NCBI RefSeq assembly: GCF_001661915.1
Contig: NZ_LYWY01000040.1
Span: 1 to 64,000, forward strand
DNA length: 64,000 bases
From: Croceicoccus pelagius
GTDB taxonomy: Bacteria; Pseudomonadota; Alphaproteobacteria; Sphingomonadales; Sphingomonadaceae
Direction: 5' to 3'
Within the stretch, counting starts at the first letter, position 1, and each line of letters starts with the position of its first letter. Below the pieces are notes generated by a model. The model was given only the letters and a program-made list of their open reading frames with translations, searched no databases and had not been told where the DNA came from. The position numbers and the translations under genes were made by a program. Below, piece after piece: positions 8,631 through 17,101 of this stretch.

Positions 8631-9470
8631 ATGCCTCAGCCAGTTCAGACAGCTTTTCCCACTGCAATCCTCAACGACGGTCGCGAGATGCCGCAATTCG
8701 GTTTCGGCACCTCCGGCATCGACAATGATCAAGCCGAAGACAAAGTCGGCGAAGCCATCAAGCGCGGCTATCGCCTGATCGACACCGCGGCGATGTACGA
8801 CAACGAGGAAGGCGTAGGAAAAGGCGTCGGTTCGCGACACGACATCTTCCTGACGACCAAGATCTGGAACGACCGACAGGGCCATGCCGAAGCCAAGGCC
8901 GCATTCCGCGAGGCACTGGCCCGCATGGGTCGTGACGAAGTCGATCTCCTGCTCATCCACTGGCCCGCGCCGGGCAAGGATCTTTACGTCGACACGTGGA
9001 AGGCTCTGATCGAACTGCGCGAAGATGGCCGCGTGAAGTCGATCGGCGTGTCGAACTTCATGCCCGAGCACATCGATCGCCTGATCGCCGAAACCGGCGT
9101 GACGCCGGCGGTAAACCAGATCCAGGTCCACCCGATGTGGCAGCAGCGCACCGTGCGCGCCTACAACCGCGACAAGGGCATCATCACCCAGTCGTGGAGC
9201 CCGCTTGGTTCCGGGCAGCTGTTGCGCCATCCGGTGCTGACCCAGATCGCAGAGGAGCTGGAAGTGCCGGTGGCCTCGGTGATCCTGCGCTGGCATCTGC
9301 AGCACGGCCTTGTGCCGATCCCGAAGACGGAAACGCCCGAGAGGATGAGCGACAACCTCGATGCCATGCGCGTCGTGCTGAACCGCGATCACATGGCGCG
9401 GATCGACGCGCTCGATCATCCCGAAGGCAGACTTGGCCCGGACCCGATGGTCCACGGCAACGACGCCTGA
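8631..9470 (+). CDS. Aldo/keto reductase
   Basis: This 279-residue cytosolic NADPH-dependent reductase belongs to the AKR superfamily and resembles 2,5-diketo-D-gluconate reductases. The catalytic tetrad is visible as Asp51 (RLIDTA), Tyr56 (AAMYDNE), Lys77 (LTTKIW) and His110 (LLIHWP). The cofactor-binding C-terminal part has VPIPKTETPERM. ATG at 8631 was chosen because GGAG at 8622-8625 sits at good spacing. A TTG just before it is less likely. A strong terminator follows. The physiological substrate is unknown. Confidence 0.9.
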   Translation: MPQPVQTAFPTAILNDGREMPQFGFGTSGIDNDQAEDKVGEAIKRGYRLIDTAAMYDNEEGVGKGVGSRHDIFLTTKIWNDRQGHAEAKAAFREALARMGRDEVDLLLIHWPAPGKDLYVDTWKALIELREDGRVKSIGVSNFMPEHIDRLIAETGVTPAVNQIQVHPMWQQRTVRAYNRDKGIITQSWSPLGSGQLLRHPVLTQIAEELEVPVASVILRWHLQHGLVPIPKTETPERMSDNLDAMRVVLNRDHMARIDALDHPEGRLGPDPMVHGNDA

Positions 9471-9483
9471 TCCTGCAGACACG

Positions 9484-9515
9484 AAAAAGGGGCCGTTTTC
9501 TCGGCCCCTTTTTTC
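9484..9515. terminator. Bidirectional intrinsic terminator
   Basis: AAAAAGGGGCCG, a short TTTTCT loop, and CGGCCCCTTTTTTC form a GC stem flanked by A and T runs. It lies between the convergent aldo/keto reductase and hisZ stops and can serve both. Confidence 0.9.
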
Positions 9516-9538
9516 TTGTGCCGCCGGTGCAGCGCGCG

Positions 9539-10660
9539 TCACAGAGCGCGCGGTTCCTTGCCGTCGAGAACGTGGGTGCAGCCCAGCGCCCTGGCATCGT
9601 CCGATGCGTCCAGCGCGGCCACGGTCTGCCAGCCGATAGTGCGCAGGCGCAAAGCCGCGTCGCGGTCGTGGCCCAGTGGCAGGAACAGGCGTTCGATCTT
9701 CGCGCTGCCCGCCCCGCGCGCAATGAGGGGATCGGGGTATAGCGAGAAGCCGGTCGCGACCTCGTCGTGCCCGCCCTCGCTGGTGATCCGATAGGTACCG
9801 CCACGGCCCAGCGCGCCGCGCACGCCCGAGGCGTAGATCGTGAAGCCGAACCACGACTGATATTCGAAACCGTGACGCTCGGTCGGATCCAGCGTCAGGC
9901 GCGCCGCACCATCGATGTGGGCGGCGATTTCCTTCAGGCCTTCGATACGCGATGCAACGGCATCGCCCGCGTCGAGAGCGGCCAGCTTTTCGATCGCGGT
10001 CGCGAATGGCCCGGTAGCATAGAGCAGCGGCAGGTAAGCTTCGCCCCCTGCGGCGACCAGCGAACCTGCGTCTTTCGCGTCGAGCTCGCGGCGCACGGCC
10101 GGAACGGCTGCCTCAGGTAGCGGCAGGCTGCTGGCGGCCAATGTGTCGACAAGGTCGGGCAGCGTAAAGTCGACCGAAATATCGCGCGCGCCTGCGGCCT
10201 TCAGCGCCTCAATCGCAAGCGAAACCGATTCGGAAGCGGCGGCGACGGTGTCGTTGCCGATGATTTCCGCGCCTACCTGCAGCCGCTCGCGTTCGGGTTC
10301 CAGCCCGTTGCCCTTCAGGAACAGCACCTGCCCCGCATAGGACAGGCGCAGCGGGCGGGCCGCATCCTTGAGACTGGTGGCGGCGATCCGGCCGACCTGC
10401 ACGGTCATGTCCGAACGCAGCGCCAGCGTGCGCAGCGAAGCGGGATCGACGAAGCGGACCATTCGGTTGCGCTTCGTCCCTGCCATGCGGCTGGCGAGCG
10501 AACGTTCGAATTCCACCATCGGCGGCTGGACCGGATCGAAACCGTGACCTGCCAGAACATCATTCATCGCGCGCGTCACGCGCAAAGCTTCGGCCGCCAA
10601 CGGCGGCAGGCGGTCTGACAGCCCCTCGGGCAGCAGGTCGGGATCGGCCTCTTCGAACAT
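9539..10660 (-). CDS. hisZ: ATP phosphoribosyltransferase regulatory subunit
   Basis: HisZ is a catalytically inactive histidyl-tRNA synthetase-like protein that partners the short form of HisG in the first step of histidine synthesis. The 373-residue product shows class II synthetase-like segments (PPMVEFERSLA, TLALRSDMTVQVGRIAAT, RLSYAGQVLFLKG). It lacks an anticodon-binding domain, as expected for HisZ. ATG at 10660 lies 73 bases after the serA stop, so it is probably expressed with serC-serA. hisG is not in this window. Confidence 0.9.
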   Translation of the reverse strand: MFEEADPDLLPEGLSDRLPPLAAEALRVTRAMNDVLAGHGFDPVQPPMVEFERSLASRMAGTKRNRMVRFVDPASLRTLALRSDMTVQVGRIAATSLKDAARPLRLSYAGQVLFLKGNGLEPERERLQVGAEIIGNDTVAAASESVSLAIEALKAAGARDISVDFTLPDLVDTLAASSLPLPEAAVPAVRRELDAKDAGSLVAAGGEAYLPLLYATGPFATAIEKLAALDAGDAVASRIEGLKEIAAHIDGAARLTLDPTERHGFEYQSWFGFTIYASGVRGALGRGGTYRITSEGGHDEVATGFSLYPDPLIARGAGSAKIERLFLPLGHDRDAALRLRTIGWQTVAALDASDDARALGCTHVLDGKEPRAL

Positions 10661-10733
10661 CGCGGCTTCGCCTAGATGGCTATGGGGGGAGAGGCAAGCA
10701 CCCCTCCCCCGATTTGGGTCAGAACGGTTGTGG

Positions 10734-12317
10734 TTAGAACGAAAGAGCCTTCACGGTCTTCACGCCCGGGCAGTCGCACGCGGCCTTCAGGACTTCCTGC
10801 GGGATTTCCTGGTCGACCGAGAGCAGCAGCACCGCCTCGCCGCCGGTTTCGCGGCGGCCAAGGTGGAACGTGCCGATGTTGATGCCCGCTTCGCCAAGAA
10901 GCGAACCGATGCGGCCGATAAAGCCCGGCGCGTCCTCGTTCACGATGTAGAGCATATTGCCGTCGAGGTCGGCCTCGATACCGATGCCGAAGATGTCGAC
11001 GAGACGCGGCTGGCTCTTGCCGAACAGGGTGCCGGCAACGGTGCGTTCGCCCGCATCGGTATCTACCTTGATGCGGATGAGGGTGCTGTAGGCGCCTTCA
11101 CGCTCGTTGCGGATTTCGCGAACTTCCATGCCGCGTTCCTTGGCGATGAACGGTGCGTTGACCATGTTCACGGTGTCCGAATAACGGCGCATCAGGCCAG
11201 CCAGCACCGCGCCGGTGATCGGCTTGATGTTGAGCGTCGCAGCATGGCCTTCAACCTCGATGCCGATGCGCTTGAGGTTGCCGTGCGCCAGCTGGCCGAC
11301 AAGGCTGCCCAGCTTTTCGGCCAGCGCCATGTAGGGCTTGAGCTTCGGGGCTTCCTCTGCCGACAGCGACGGCATGTTGAGCGCGTTGGTGACGCCGCCA
11401 TTGACGAGGTAGTCGGACAGCTGTTCCGCCACCTGCAGCGCGACGTTGACCTGCGCCTCTGTCGTCGAAGCGCCGAGGTGCGGGGTGCAGATGAAGTTCG
11501 GCGCGCCGAACAGGACGTTTTCCTTGGCCGGTTCGACAGCGAACACGTCCAGCGCGGCACCGGCGACGTGTCCGTTGTCCAGCATTTCGCGCAGCGCAGC
11601 CTCGTCGATCAGGCCGCCGCGAGCGCAGTTTACGATGCGGACGCCCTTCTTCGTCTTGGCGAGGTTTTCGGCAGACAGGATGTTCTTCGTCTCTGCCGTC
11701 AGCGGCGTGTGCAGCGTGATGAAGTCGGCACGGGCGAGAAGCTGGTCAAGCTCGACCTTCTCGACACCCATTTCGACGGCGCGTTCGGCCGACAGGAACG
11801 GATCGAAGGCGATGACCTTCATCTTGAGGCCCTGCGCGCGGCTGGCGACGATCGAACCGATGTTGCCCGCACCGATGAGCCCAAGCGTCTTGCCGGTCAC
11901 TTCGACACCCATGAAGCCGTTCTTCGGCCACAGGCCCTGCTGGGTCTGCGCGTTCGCTTCGGGGATCTGGCGGGCCAATGCCATCATCATCGCGATCGCG
12001 TGTTCGGCCGTCGTGATCGAGTTGCCGAACGGCGTGTTCATCACGACGACGCCTTTGGACGAAGCGTAAGGGATATCGACATTGTCGACGCCGATACCGG
12101 CGCGGCCGATGACCTTCAGGTTGGTCGCGGCGTCGAGCACTTCCTTCGTCACTTTCGTGGACGAGCGGATGGCAAGACCGTCATAGTCGCCGATGCGGGC
12201 GATAAGCTGTTCGGGGGTTTCGCCGGTGATGACGTCGACGTCACAGCCGTTCTCTTCGAAGATACGGGCGGCGTTGGGGTCCATCTTGTCGGAAATAAGA
12301 ACGCGGGGCTTGCTCAT
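10734..12317 (-). CDS. serA: D-3-phosphoglycerate dehydrogenase
   Basis: SerA oxidises 3-phosphoglycerate to phosphohydroxypyruvate with NAD, the first step of serine synthesis. The 527-residue long form has a substrate/NAD-binding core (GLIGAGNIGSIVASRAQGLK), the catalytic NCARGG and PHLGAST segments, an intervening domain, and a C-terminal ACT domain (NEDAPGFIGRIGSLLGEAGI), the usual serine-binding regulatory site. ATG at 12317 is preceded by AAGGAGG at ideal spacing, ruling out an upstream TTG. It follows serC by 78 bases and likely shares its leader-controlled transcript. Confidence 0.97.
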   Translation of the reverse strand: MSKPRVLISDKMDPNAARIFEENGCDVDVITGETPEQLIARIGDYDGLAIRSSTKVTKEVLDAATNLKVIGRAGIGVDNVDIPYASSKGVVVMNTPFGNSITTAEHAIAMMMALARQIPEANAQTQQGLWPKNGFMGVEVTGKTLGLIGAGNIGSIVASRAQGLKMKVIAFDPFLSAERAVEMGVEKVELDQLLARADFITLHTPLTAETKNILSAENLAKTKKGVRIVNCARGGLIDEAALREMLDNGHVAGAALDVFAVEPAKENVLFGAPNFICTPHLGASTTEAQVNVALQVAEQLSDYLVNGGVTNALNMPSLSAEEAPKLKPYMALAEKLGSLVGQLAHGNLKRIGIEVEGHAATLNIKPITGAVLAGLMRRYSDTVNMVNAPFIAKERGMEVREIRNEREGAYSTLIRIKVDTDAGERTVAGTLFGKSQPRLVDIFGIGIEADLDGNMLYIVNEDAPGFIGRIGSLLGEAGINIGTFHLGRRETGGEAVLLLSVDQEIPQEVLKAACDCPGVKTVKALSF

Positions 12318-12395
12318 GGTAGCCTCCTTCAATCGAATAGCGTTTGGAAAATGTGGGCGGACCCCGCGCGCACGAGGTCCGCTCCTGTCAGCGGA

Positions 12396-13517
12396 TCAGG
12401 CCGAAAGTTGGGTGTATGCCCAGTCGAGCCACGGGCCGAGAGCCTCGATGTCCGCTGTGTTAACAGTCGCGCCGCACCAGATGCGCAGACCCGCCGGGGC
12501 ATCGCGGTAACCCGCGATGTCATAGGCAGCGCCTTCATCCTCGAGCAGCTTGGCGAACTTCTTGATGAAGTCCGCGTCCGCACCCGCGACGGTGAGGCAG
12601 ACCGAGGTGTTCGAACGGATCGAGGGATCGGCCACAAGGTGCCCCAGCCACTCACGCTCTTCCACGATCTTGTTCAATGCGGCGGCGTTGGCGTCGGCAC
12701 GGGCGCGCAACGCGGCGGCACCGCCAATTTCCTTGCCCCATTCCAGTGCGAGGATCGCGTCCTCAACTGCCAGCATCGACGGAGTGTTGATCGTCTCGCC
12801 CTTGAAGACCCCTTCGACCAGCTTGCCGCCCTTGGTCAGACGGAAAACCTTCGGCAGCGGCCACGCAGGCGTGTAGCTTTCAAGACGTTCGACAGCGCGG
12901 GGACCGAGGATGAGCACGCCGTGCGCGCCCTCACCGCCCAGAACCTTCTGCCAGGAGAACGTGGCGACGTCGATCTTGGTCCAGTCGATGCTCTGCGCGA
13001 AGACCGCGCTGGTCGCGTCGGCGAAGGACAGGCCTTCGCGGTCCGCTGCGATCCAGTCGGCATTCGGGACGCGGGCGCCCGAGGTCGTGCCGTTCCAGGT
13101 GAAGAGAACGTCGCTGCCCCAGTCGACCTGCGAGAGGTCGGGAATTTCGCCATAGGGCGCTTCCATCACGGTCGGATCGACCTTGAGCTGCTTCACGGCA
13201 TCCGTGACCCAGCCCGAACCGAAGCTTTCCCACGCCAGCGTCGTCACCGGACGCGCGCCCAGCATCGTCCACATCGCCATTTCGAAAGCGCCGGTATCCG
13301 AACCCGGCACGATGCCGATGCGGTGCGTTTCGGGCAGTTCCAGCAGTTCGCGCATCAGGTCGATGCAGTACTGCAAACGTGCCTTGCCGATCTTGGAGCG
13401 ATGCGAGCGCCCAAGCGATGCGGTATCGAGCTTTTCGGGAGTCCAAACCGGGGGCTTGGCGCAGGGACCGGACGAGAAATAGGGACGCTCCGGCAGCGTC
13501 GGTTTTGTATCAGTCAT
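12396..13517 (-). CDS. serC: Phosphoserine aminotransferase
   Basis: SerC converts phosphohydroxypyruvate and glutamate to phosphoserine with pyridoxal phosphate, the second step of serine synthesis. It also serves the pyridoxal pathway. The 373-residue product starts near RPYFSSGPCAKPP. The PLP lysine is Lys191 in FSWQKVLGG. This is the alphaproteobacterial-type SerC (ending PWLDWAYTQLSA). ATG at 13517 has GGAG eight bases upstream, and that GGAG can be locked in a hairpin (see the leader). serA follows on the same strand. Confidence 0.97.
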   Translation of the reverse strand: MTDTKPTLPERPYFSSGPCAKPPVWTPEKLDTASLGRSHRSKIGKARLQYCIDLMRELLELPETHRIGIVPGSDTGAFEMAMWTMLGARPVTTLAWESFGSGWVTDAVKQLKVDPTVMEAPYGEIPDLSQVDWGSDVLFTWNGTTSGARVPNADWIAADREGLSFADATSAVFAQSIDWTKIDVATFSWQKVLGGEGAHGVLILGPRAVERLESYTPAWPLPKVFRLTKGGKLVEGVFKGETINTPSMLAVEDAILALEWGKEIGGAAALRARADANAAALNKIVEEREWLGHLVADPSIRSNTSVCLTVAGADADFIKKFAKLLEDEGAAYDIAGYRDAPAGLRIWCGATVNTADIEALGPWLDWAYTQLSA

Positions 13518-13602
13518 TTAAGACTCTCCTTGCAGAGAGCACGCGCGGCGTTGGGACCGCGTGGCCCGCCGGCCGCTCTAAAGATGGCGCGCGCAGTGTC
13601 AA
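13518..13602 (-). promoter_or_regulatory. Candidate serC-type RNA leader with a Shine-Dalgarno-sequestering hairpin
   Basis: On the minus strand the leader offers two exclusive pairings. CTCTC (13535-13539) can pair with GAGAG (13524-13528), burying the AAGGAG ribosome site of serC. Alternatively GCTCT (13536-13540) can pair with an upstream AGAGC (13575-13579) around a GC-rich stem-loop, freeing it. A TTGACA lies at 13597-13602, with TTTAGA 14 bases on, a short spacing for a promoter. A conserved serC RNA motif is known in alphaproteobacteria. Identity with it is my inference from position and the two-state fold. Confidence 0.55.
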
Positions 13603-13713
13603 TCGATCTTTGGGTCCAATCGCGCAACTTTCGAAAAAGGTTGGACGATTTCGTGAAGGGATATGTGCCGCCTGCCATTTGGCGACGGCGGCACGGACCC
13701 GTAGAGTGCATAT

Positions 13714-14418
13714 ATGTCGAACCGAATCCGGCGCCTTCCGTTCCACCGCCTGCCGCGGTGCAGCACCGCAGTGACGGTTCCGGTGCTTGCCCTGATGCTG
13801 GCGGCCTGCGCATCGGACCGTCCCACCCCGCCCCGCACTACGACCAGCGCGCCCGCCGCCCGCCCCGTCACCACGGCAGAGGCGCGGATATGCCGGCGTG
13901 AACTGGCCGAACAGGGCGCGGATTTCGTGCCGCTGGACGACCTGCTGACAGGCGGCGGGTGTTCCAGCACCAATGCGGTCACGCTGTTCCACCTTGCGGG
14001 CGATAATGGCCGTTTCGAAGTGACGAACGCGAAACGCATCGCCTGCCCGCTGTCGCAGACGGTGGCGGCTTGGGCGCGATACGGCGTGGATCGCGCCGCG
14101 CGCCAAATGCTGGGCAGCGGGATCGTGCGGATCGAGACGTTCGGATCGTACAACTGCCGCAACGTCGCCGGATCCTCGCGCCGGTCGGCCCATTCCAACG
14201 CCAATGCGCTCGACGTATCAGGCTTCGTGCTGGCCGACGGGCGCCGGATCACGGTGAAGGACGATTGGGACGGCGGGACCGAGATGGAGCGCCGTTTTCT
14301 CCGTGTCGTGCAGGCCAGCGCCTGCAAGCGGTTCGGCACCGTGCTCGGCCCCGAATACAACGCCGCGCACGAGGATCACTTCCACGTCGAACTGGGCGAC
14401 GGAAGCTTCTGCCGCTAG
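13714..14418 (+). CDS. Extensin-like family lipoprotein
   Basis: The 234-residue product has a lipoprotein signal (LMLAAC, lipidated Cys at about 33) and a proline/threonine-rich linker. An extensin-like C-terminal domain follows. Zinc-ligand-like motifs H-S-N-A-N-A-L-D and EDHFHVEL match the M15-type peptidase fold to which this domain is related, suggesting a role in cell-wall peptide cleavage. That activity is inferred, not shown. The protein is probably anchored in an outer or inner membrane facing the periplasm. It diverges from serC and converges, with a one-base gap, on the next gene. Confidence 0.85.
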   Translation: MSNRIRRLPFHRLPRCSTAVTVPVLALMLAACASDRPTPPRTTTSAPAARPVTTAEARICRRELAEQGADFVPLDDLLTGGGCSSTNAVTLFHLAGDNGRFEVTNAKRIACPLSQTVAAWARYGVDRAARQMLGSGIVRIETFGSYNCRNVAGSSRRSAHSNANALDVSGFVLADGRRITVKDDWDGGTEMERRFLRVVQASACKRFGTVLGPEYNAAHEDHFHVELGDGSFCR

Positions 14419-14419
14419 G

Positions 14420-15364
14420 TCAGCAGGGTTCTTCCCACGTCCGCGAATGATCGTCCGACTGGTTGAGCATGACGCAAGGCTCTCGCGTCAGGTCCAGCAC
14501 CAGATCGGCCGAGGCCAGCGTGATGCGATCCTTTCCCGAGCGGTAAACGGTTGGACTGCTGGCAAGGAGATCGGCCAGTTCAGTGCCCGAAAGGCCCGGC
14601 ATTGAAAATCCTCCCGTCAGATCGCCGCATGCCTTGCGGATCGCCGCAGCATCGGCGCCGCCGGTCCGTTCCAGCCGTCCATCTTCGGTGTAGCGCGTCG
14701 TAACGGTGGCCTCGGCACAGCCGGACAAGGCAAGCCCGGTATCGCCGATCACGACCCTTTCCGCCAATCCGGACAGCCCGATGCCACGGATTCCGCCATT
14801 ATCCATCTTCATGAAGCTTTCGGCCCGCCATGGCCCTGAAATGTCGTCCATCGTCGGCAATGTCGCGATGCGGACCTCCTCCACTCTCGCCAGCAGGAGT
14901 TCACTATCCCCCGCCCGCATAAGAAGCCTTCCGTCGGGCCTGATCTCCATCGTGGGGTTTTTGCGGAAAAAGCCGAAATAGGCGCTATCGCGCTTGTTCT
15001 TTTCGGGACCGCAACTCATCGCCGTCTGGCCTTGCGGAGGCGCATCTGCGGGATAATTGAAACGACCGTCCGCAACCTGGCCCGCCGCGCCCGACCAGTT
15101 GCACTCAAGCCTGAGGCCCACCCCGCCTTCAAATGCGAAGCTGGCAAAGGCATGGGGTCGCGGATGGACATAGACAGGCGGCTCATAGCCGTCGAACGAC
15201 AGGACCTGCCAGTCGCCGAGAACCTGCATGACATCGGTAACTGGGATCGGGTCATCCGAGACTGCGACCGGCGTGCCGGCCTGCGATGACGCCGGTGTTT
15301 CGGCCGTGCCGCAACCGGTCGCAAAGGCAGCCAGCATCAAGGCCGAGATCATCAACAGCCGCAT
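14420..15364 (-). CDS. Lipoprotein with META-like repeats
   Basis: This 314-residue protein has a clear lipoprotein signal, with the lipobox FATGC ending at Cys18. Two related stretches, LGDWQVLSFDGYEPP and ISGPWRAESFMKMDNGG, resemble the start of META/HslJ domains, each followed by a CGP or GCAEA cysteine region. HslJ-type proteins sit in the envelope and have been linked to stress resistance, but no function can be assigned here. It converges on the extensin-like gene. The 5' side faces the riboswitch region. Confidence 0.65.
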   Translation of the reverse strand: MRLLMISALMLAAFATGCGTAETPASSQAGTPVAVSDDPIPVTDVMQVLGDWQVLSFDGYEPPVYVHPRPHAFASFAFEGGVGLRLECNWSGAAGQVADGRFNYPADAPPQGQTAMSCGPEKNKRDSAYFGFFRKNPTMEIRPDGRLLMRAGDSELLLARVEEVRIATLPTMDDISGPWRAESFMKMDNGGIRGIGLSGLAERVVIGDTGLALSGCAEATVTTRYTEDGRLERTGGADAAAIRKACGDLTGGFSMPGLSGTELADLLASSPTVYRSGKDRITLASADLVLDLTREPCVMLNQSDDHSRTWEEPC

Positions 15365-15477
15365 CGTCGTTTCCCCCGCCCCGTCTTAACCTGGCGCCTG
15401 ATACTTGTCTCTTGATCGACCGCACCGAGTTAATCGTGCTTGAATAGCGCGCCTGCCCCCGCTACCTCCCCCACGTC

Positions 15478-15652
15478 ATCCGGGGAGTAGCCACCCGCGC
15501 TTCATAGCGCGGGCCCGCCGTCGACATACTGGGCCGAGAGGCTCCGGCGCGTGGGGAATGAATTCCGGCGAGACTGCGTGACACCGAACCCCCTGTCCGG
15601 CCGGGCGGGGGTGCGGTGTTGCCCATGTCTGCTGCGAATGCCCGGCCCGGAG
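15478..15652 (+). promoter_or_regulatory. yybP-ykoY manganese riboswitch
   Basis: The two hallmark loops are present: GGGGAGTAGCC at 15482-15492 and GTCGACATACT at 15520-15530, joined by a GC-rich stem (CCCGCGC/GCGCGGG), and followed by GGCCGAGAGGCTCC. This class senses Mn2+. Downstream, CCGGCCGGGC (15597-15606) can pair with GCCCGGCCCGG (15640-15650), covering the GGAG at 15649-15652, so translation control is likely. The controlled gene encodes a GDT1-family Mn exporter, a known partner of this riboswitch. Confidence 0.93.
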
Positions 15653-15660
15653 AATTTTTT

Positions 15661-16233
15661 ATGGAAGCCCTCCTAACCTCCACCGCCGTCGTCGCGCTGG
15701 CCGAAATCGGCGACAAGACGATGCTGCTCGCCATGTTGCTGGCCGCGAAATATCGCCAGCCGGTGCCGATCGCGTTCGGAATCCTATTGGCGACGCTGGC
15801 CAACCATTTCCTTGCTGCGCTGATCGGCGCGCAGGCGGCAGCATGGTTTGACGGCGATCTGTTCCGCTATCTCGTCGCGGCGGGTTTCGTCGTAATGGGG
15901 CTATGGACGCTGATCCCCGACAAGTTCGAGGAAGACGACAAGCCCAGGTCGCGCGGCGGGGCTTTCCTGACAACGCTGGTCGCGTTCTTCCTGGTCGAGA
16001 TCGGCGACAAGACGCAGGTCGCGACGATTGCGCTGGGCGCGCGGTTCTCCGACGCGGTCATGGTCACCATCGGGACGACGATCGGCATGATGCTGGCCAA
16101 TGCGCCGGTCCTGTGGCTGGGCGACAGGCTGGCCAACCGGTTGCCGCTGGCGAAGATTCGCATCGCGGCGGCGGCGCTGTTCGTGATAGTCGGCCTGTGG
16201 CTGGCCGCGGAAACGGCAGGACTGCTGGGCTGA
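15661..16233 (+). CDS. GDT1/TMEM165-family cation exporter, probably Mn2+
   Basis: The 190-residue inner-membrane protein contains two copies of the family signature E-x-G-D-K-T, at residues 15-20 and 113-118, each in a hydrophobic repeat of about three helices. A charged central loop (FEEDDKPRSRGG) separates them. Family members export Mn2+ (MneA, Mnx), and the upstream manganese riboswitch supports that role. ATG at 15661 has GGAG nine bases upstream. An earlier in-frame start would lie inside the riboswitch and is rejected. Confidence 0.93.
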   Translation: MEALLTSTAVVALAEIGDKTMLLAMLLAAKYRQPVPIAFGILLATLANHFLAALIGAQAAAWFDGDLFRYLVAAGFVVMGLWTLIPDKFEEDDKPRSRGGAFLTTLVAFFLVEIGDKTQVATIALGARFSDAVMVTIGTTIGMMLANAPVLWLGDRLANRLPLAKIRIAAAALFVIVGLWLAAETAGLLG

Positions 16234-16331
16234 ACCGGATCGGGGCTGAAAGAACAGGGGAATGCCCGCCGCGACTTGGACACAGTGTCGCGACGGGCCC
16301 CCACCAGGTCCCAACCGGACCATCTGCGAAA

Positions 16332-16949
16332 TCAGTGCAACCAGTCGCCTATCGATGCTTCGAGGCGCAGGCGAACCGCCTCTGCCGCGTGGCGCGCACC
16401 CAGCTTTTCCATCATGTTGCCGCGGTGGATTTCCACCGTGCGCGGGCTGATGTCGAGGTCGCGGGCGATTGCCTTGTTCGAACAGCCTTGGGCCAGCCGG
16501 TCCAGCACTTCGCGTTCGCGGTTCGACAGCATCGAAATCCGCGTCCGTGCATCGAGCGACCGCTTGCGGATTTCCACCTGCGTCGCCGCTTCGCGCGCGA
16601 CGCGTTCGATTGCCAGTTCGAGCGCCGGGGGGTGTAGCGGCTGCGGCAGGTAATCGAACGCGCCCGCGCGCATCGCGGAAACGACGTGATCGATGCAGGG
16701 CCGGTCGGCCATGGCAATGATCGGCAGCCACGCGCCCTTTTCGGCCATGGCATCCATCAGTCCCGCGATGCCGCCCGTCGACTGGTCGTCACGGGCAAGG
16801 ACGATCCCCTTACGCGGCATGTGCGAAGTCAGTTCGAAGACGTCGTCGTAGACTTCGGCGTGATGCCCCATCTCGAACACGGCGCGGGCATATTGCGCCC
16901 GATTGCGCGGATCGACGTCAACGATGTGGATGATGCTGCGCTTTGCCAT
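16332..16949 (-). CDS. FixJ-like response regulator with a degenerate receiver
   Basis: The 205-residue protein has a receiver-like half (1-120) and a LuxR-type DNA-binding domain (about 138-200) with LSNREREVLDRLAQG and ISPRTVEIHRGNMMEKLGA, closely FixJ-like. A candidate phospho-acceptor Asp54 (VLARD) and Asp11 remain. However, the second acidic residue is Val12, the switch Thr is Met80, and the invariant Lys is Gln103 (YLPQPL). It may act without normal phosphorylation. No kinase gene is adjacent. Its targets are unknown. Confidence 0.85.
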   Translation of the reverse strand: MAKRSIIHIVDVDPRNRAQYARAVFEMGHHAEVYDDVFELTSHMPRKGIVLARDDQSTGGIAGLMDAMAEKGAWLPIIAMADRPCIDHVVSAMRAGAFDYLPQPLHPPALELAIERVAREAATQVEIRKRSLDARTRISMLSNREREVLDRLAQGCSNKAIARDLDISPRTVEIHRGNMMEKLGARHAAEAVRLRLEASIGDWLH

Positions 16950-17101
16950 GGGCGCGACAATGCCCCGGAAAACTGCGTAAGTGCCATTAAGGACGATTCC
17001 GAAACGGATATATTGAAGTCGTTAACCAGTTGAATCCGCAGCGATCTTCGGAGGAATAGACCCATTTTGGAGCTAGGACACCTGGCCCTTTACCCTAAGA
17101 G

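Noticed and set aside
10728-13901. Very long open frame on the plus strand opposite serA and serC
   Set aside because: It is antisense to two clear enzymes, its protein is arginine/alanine-rich without a domain, and it reflects codon bias of GC-rich genes.
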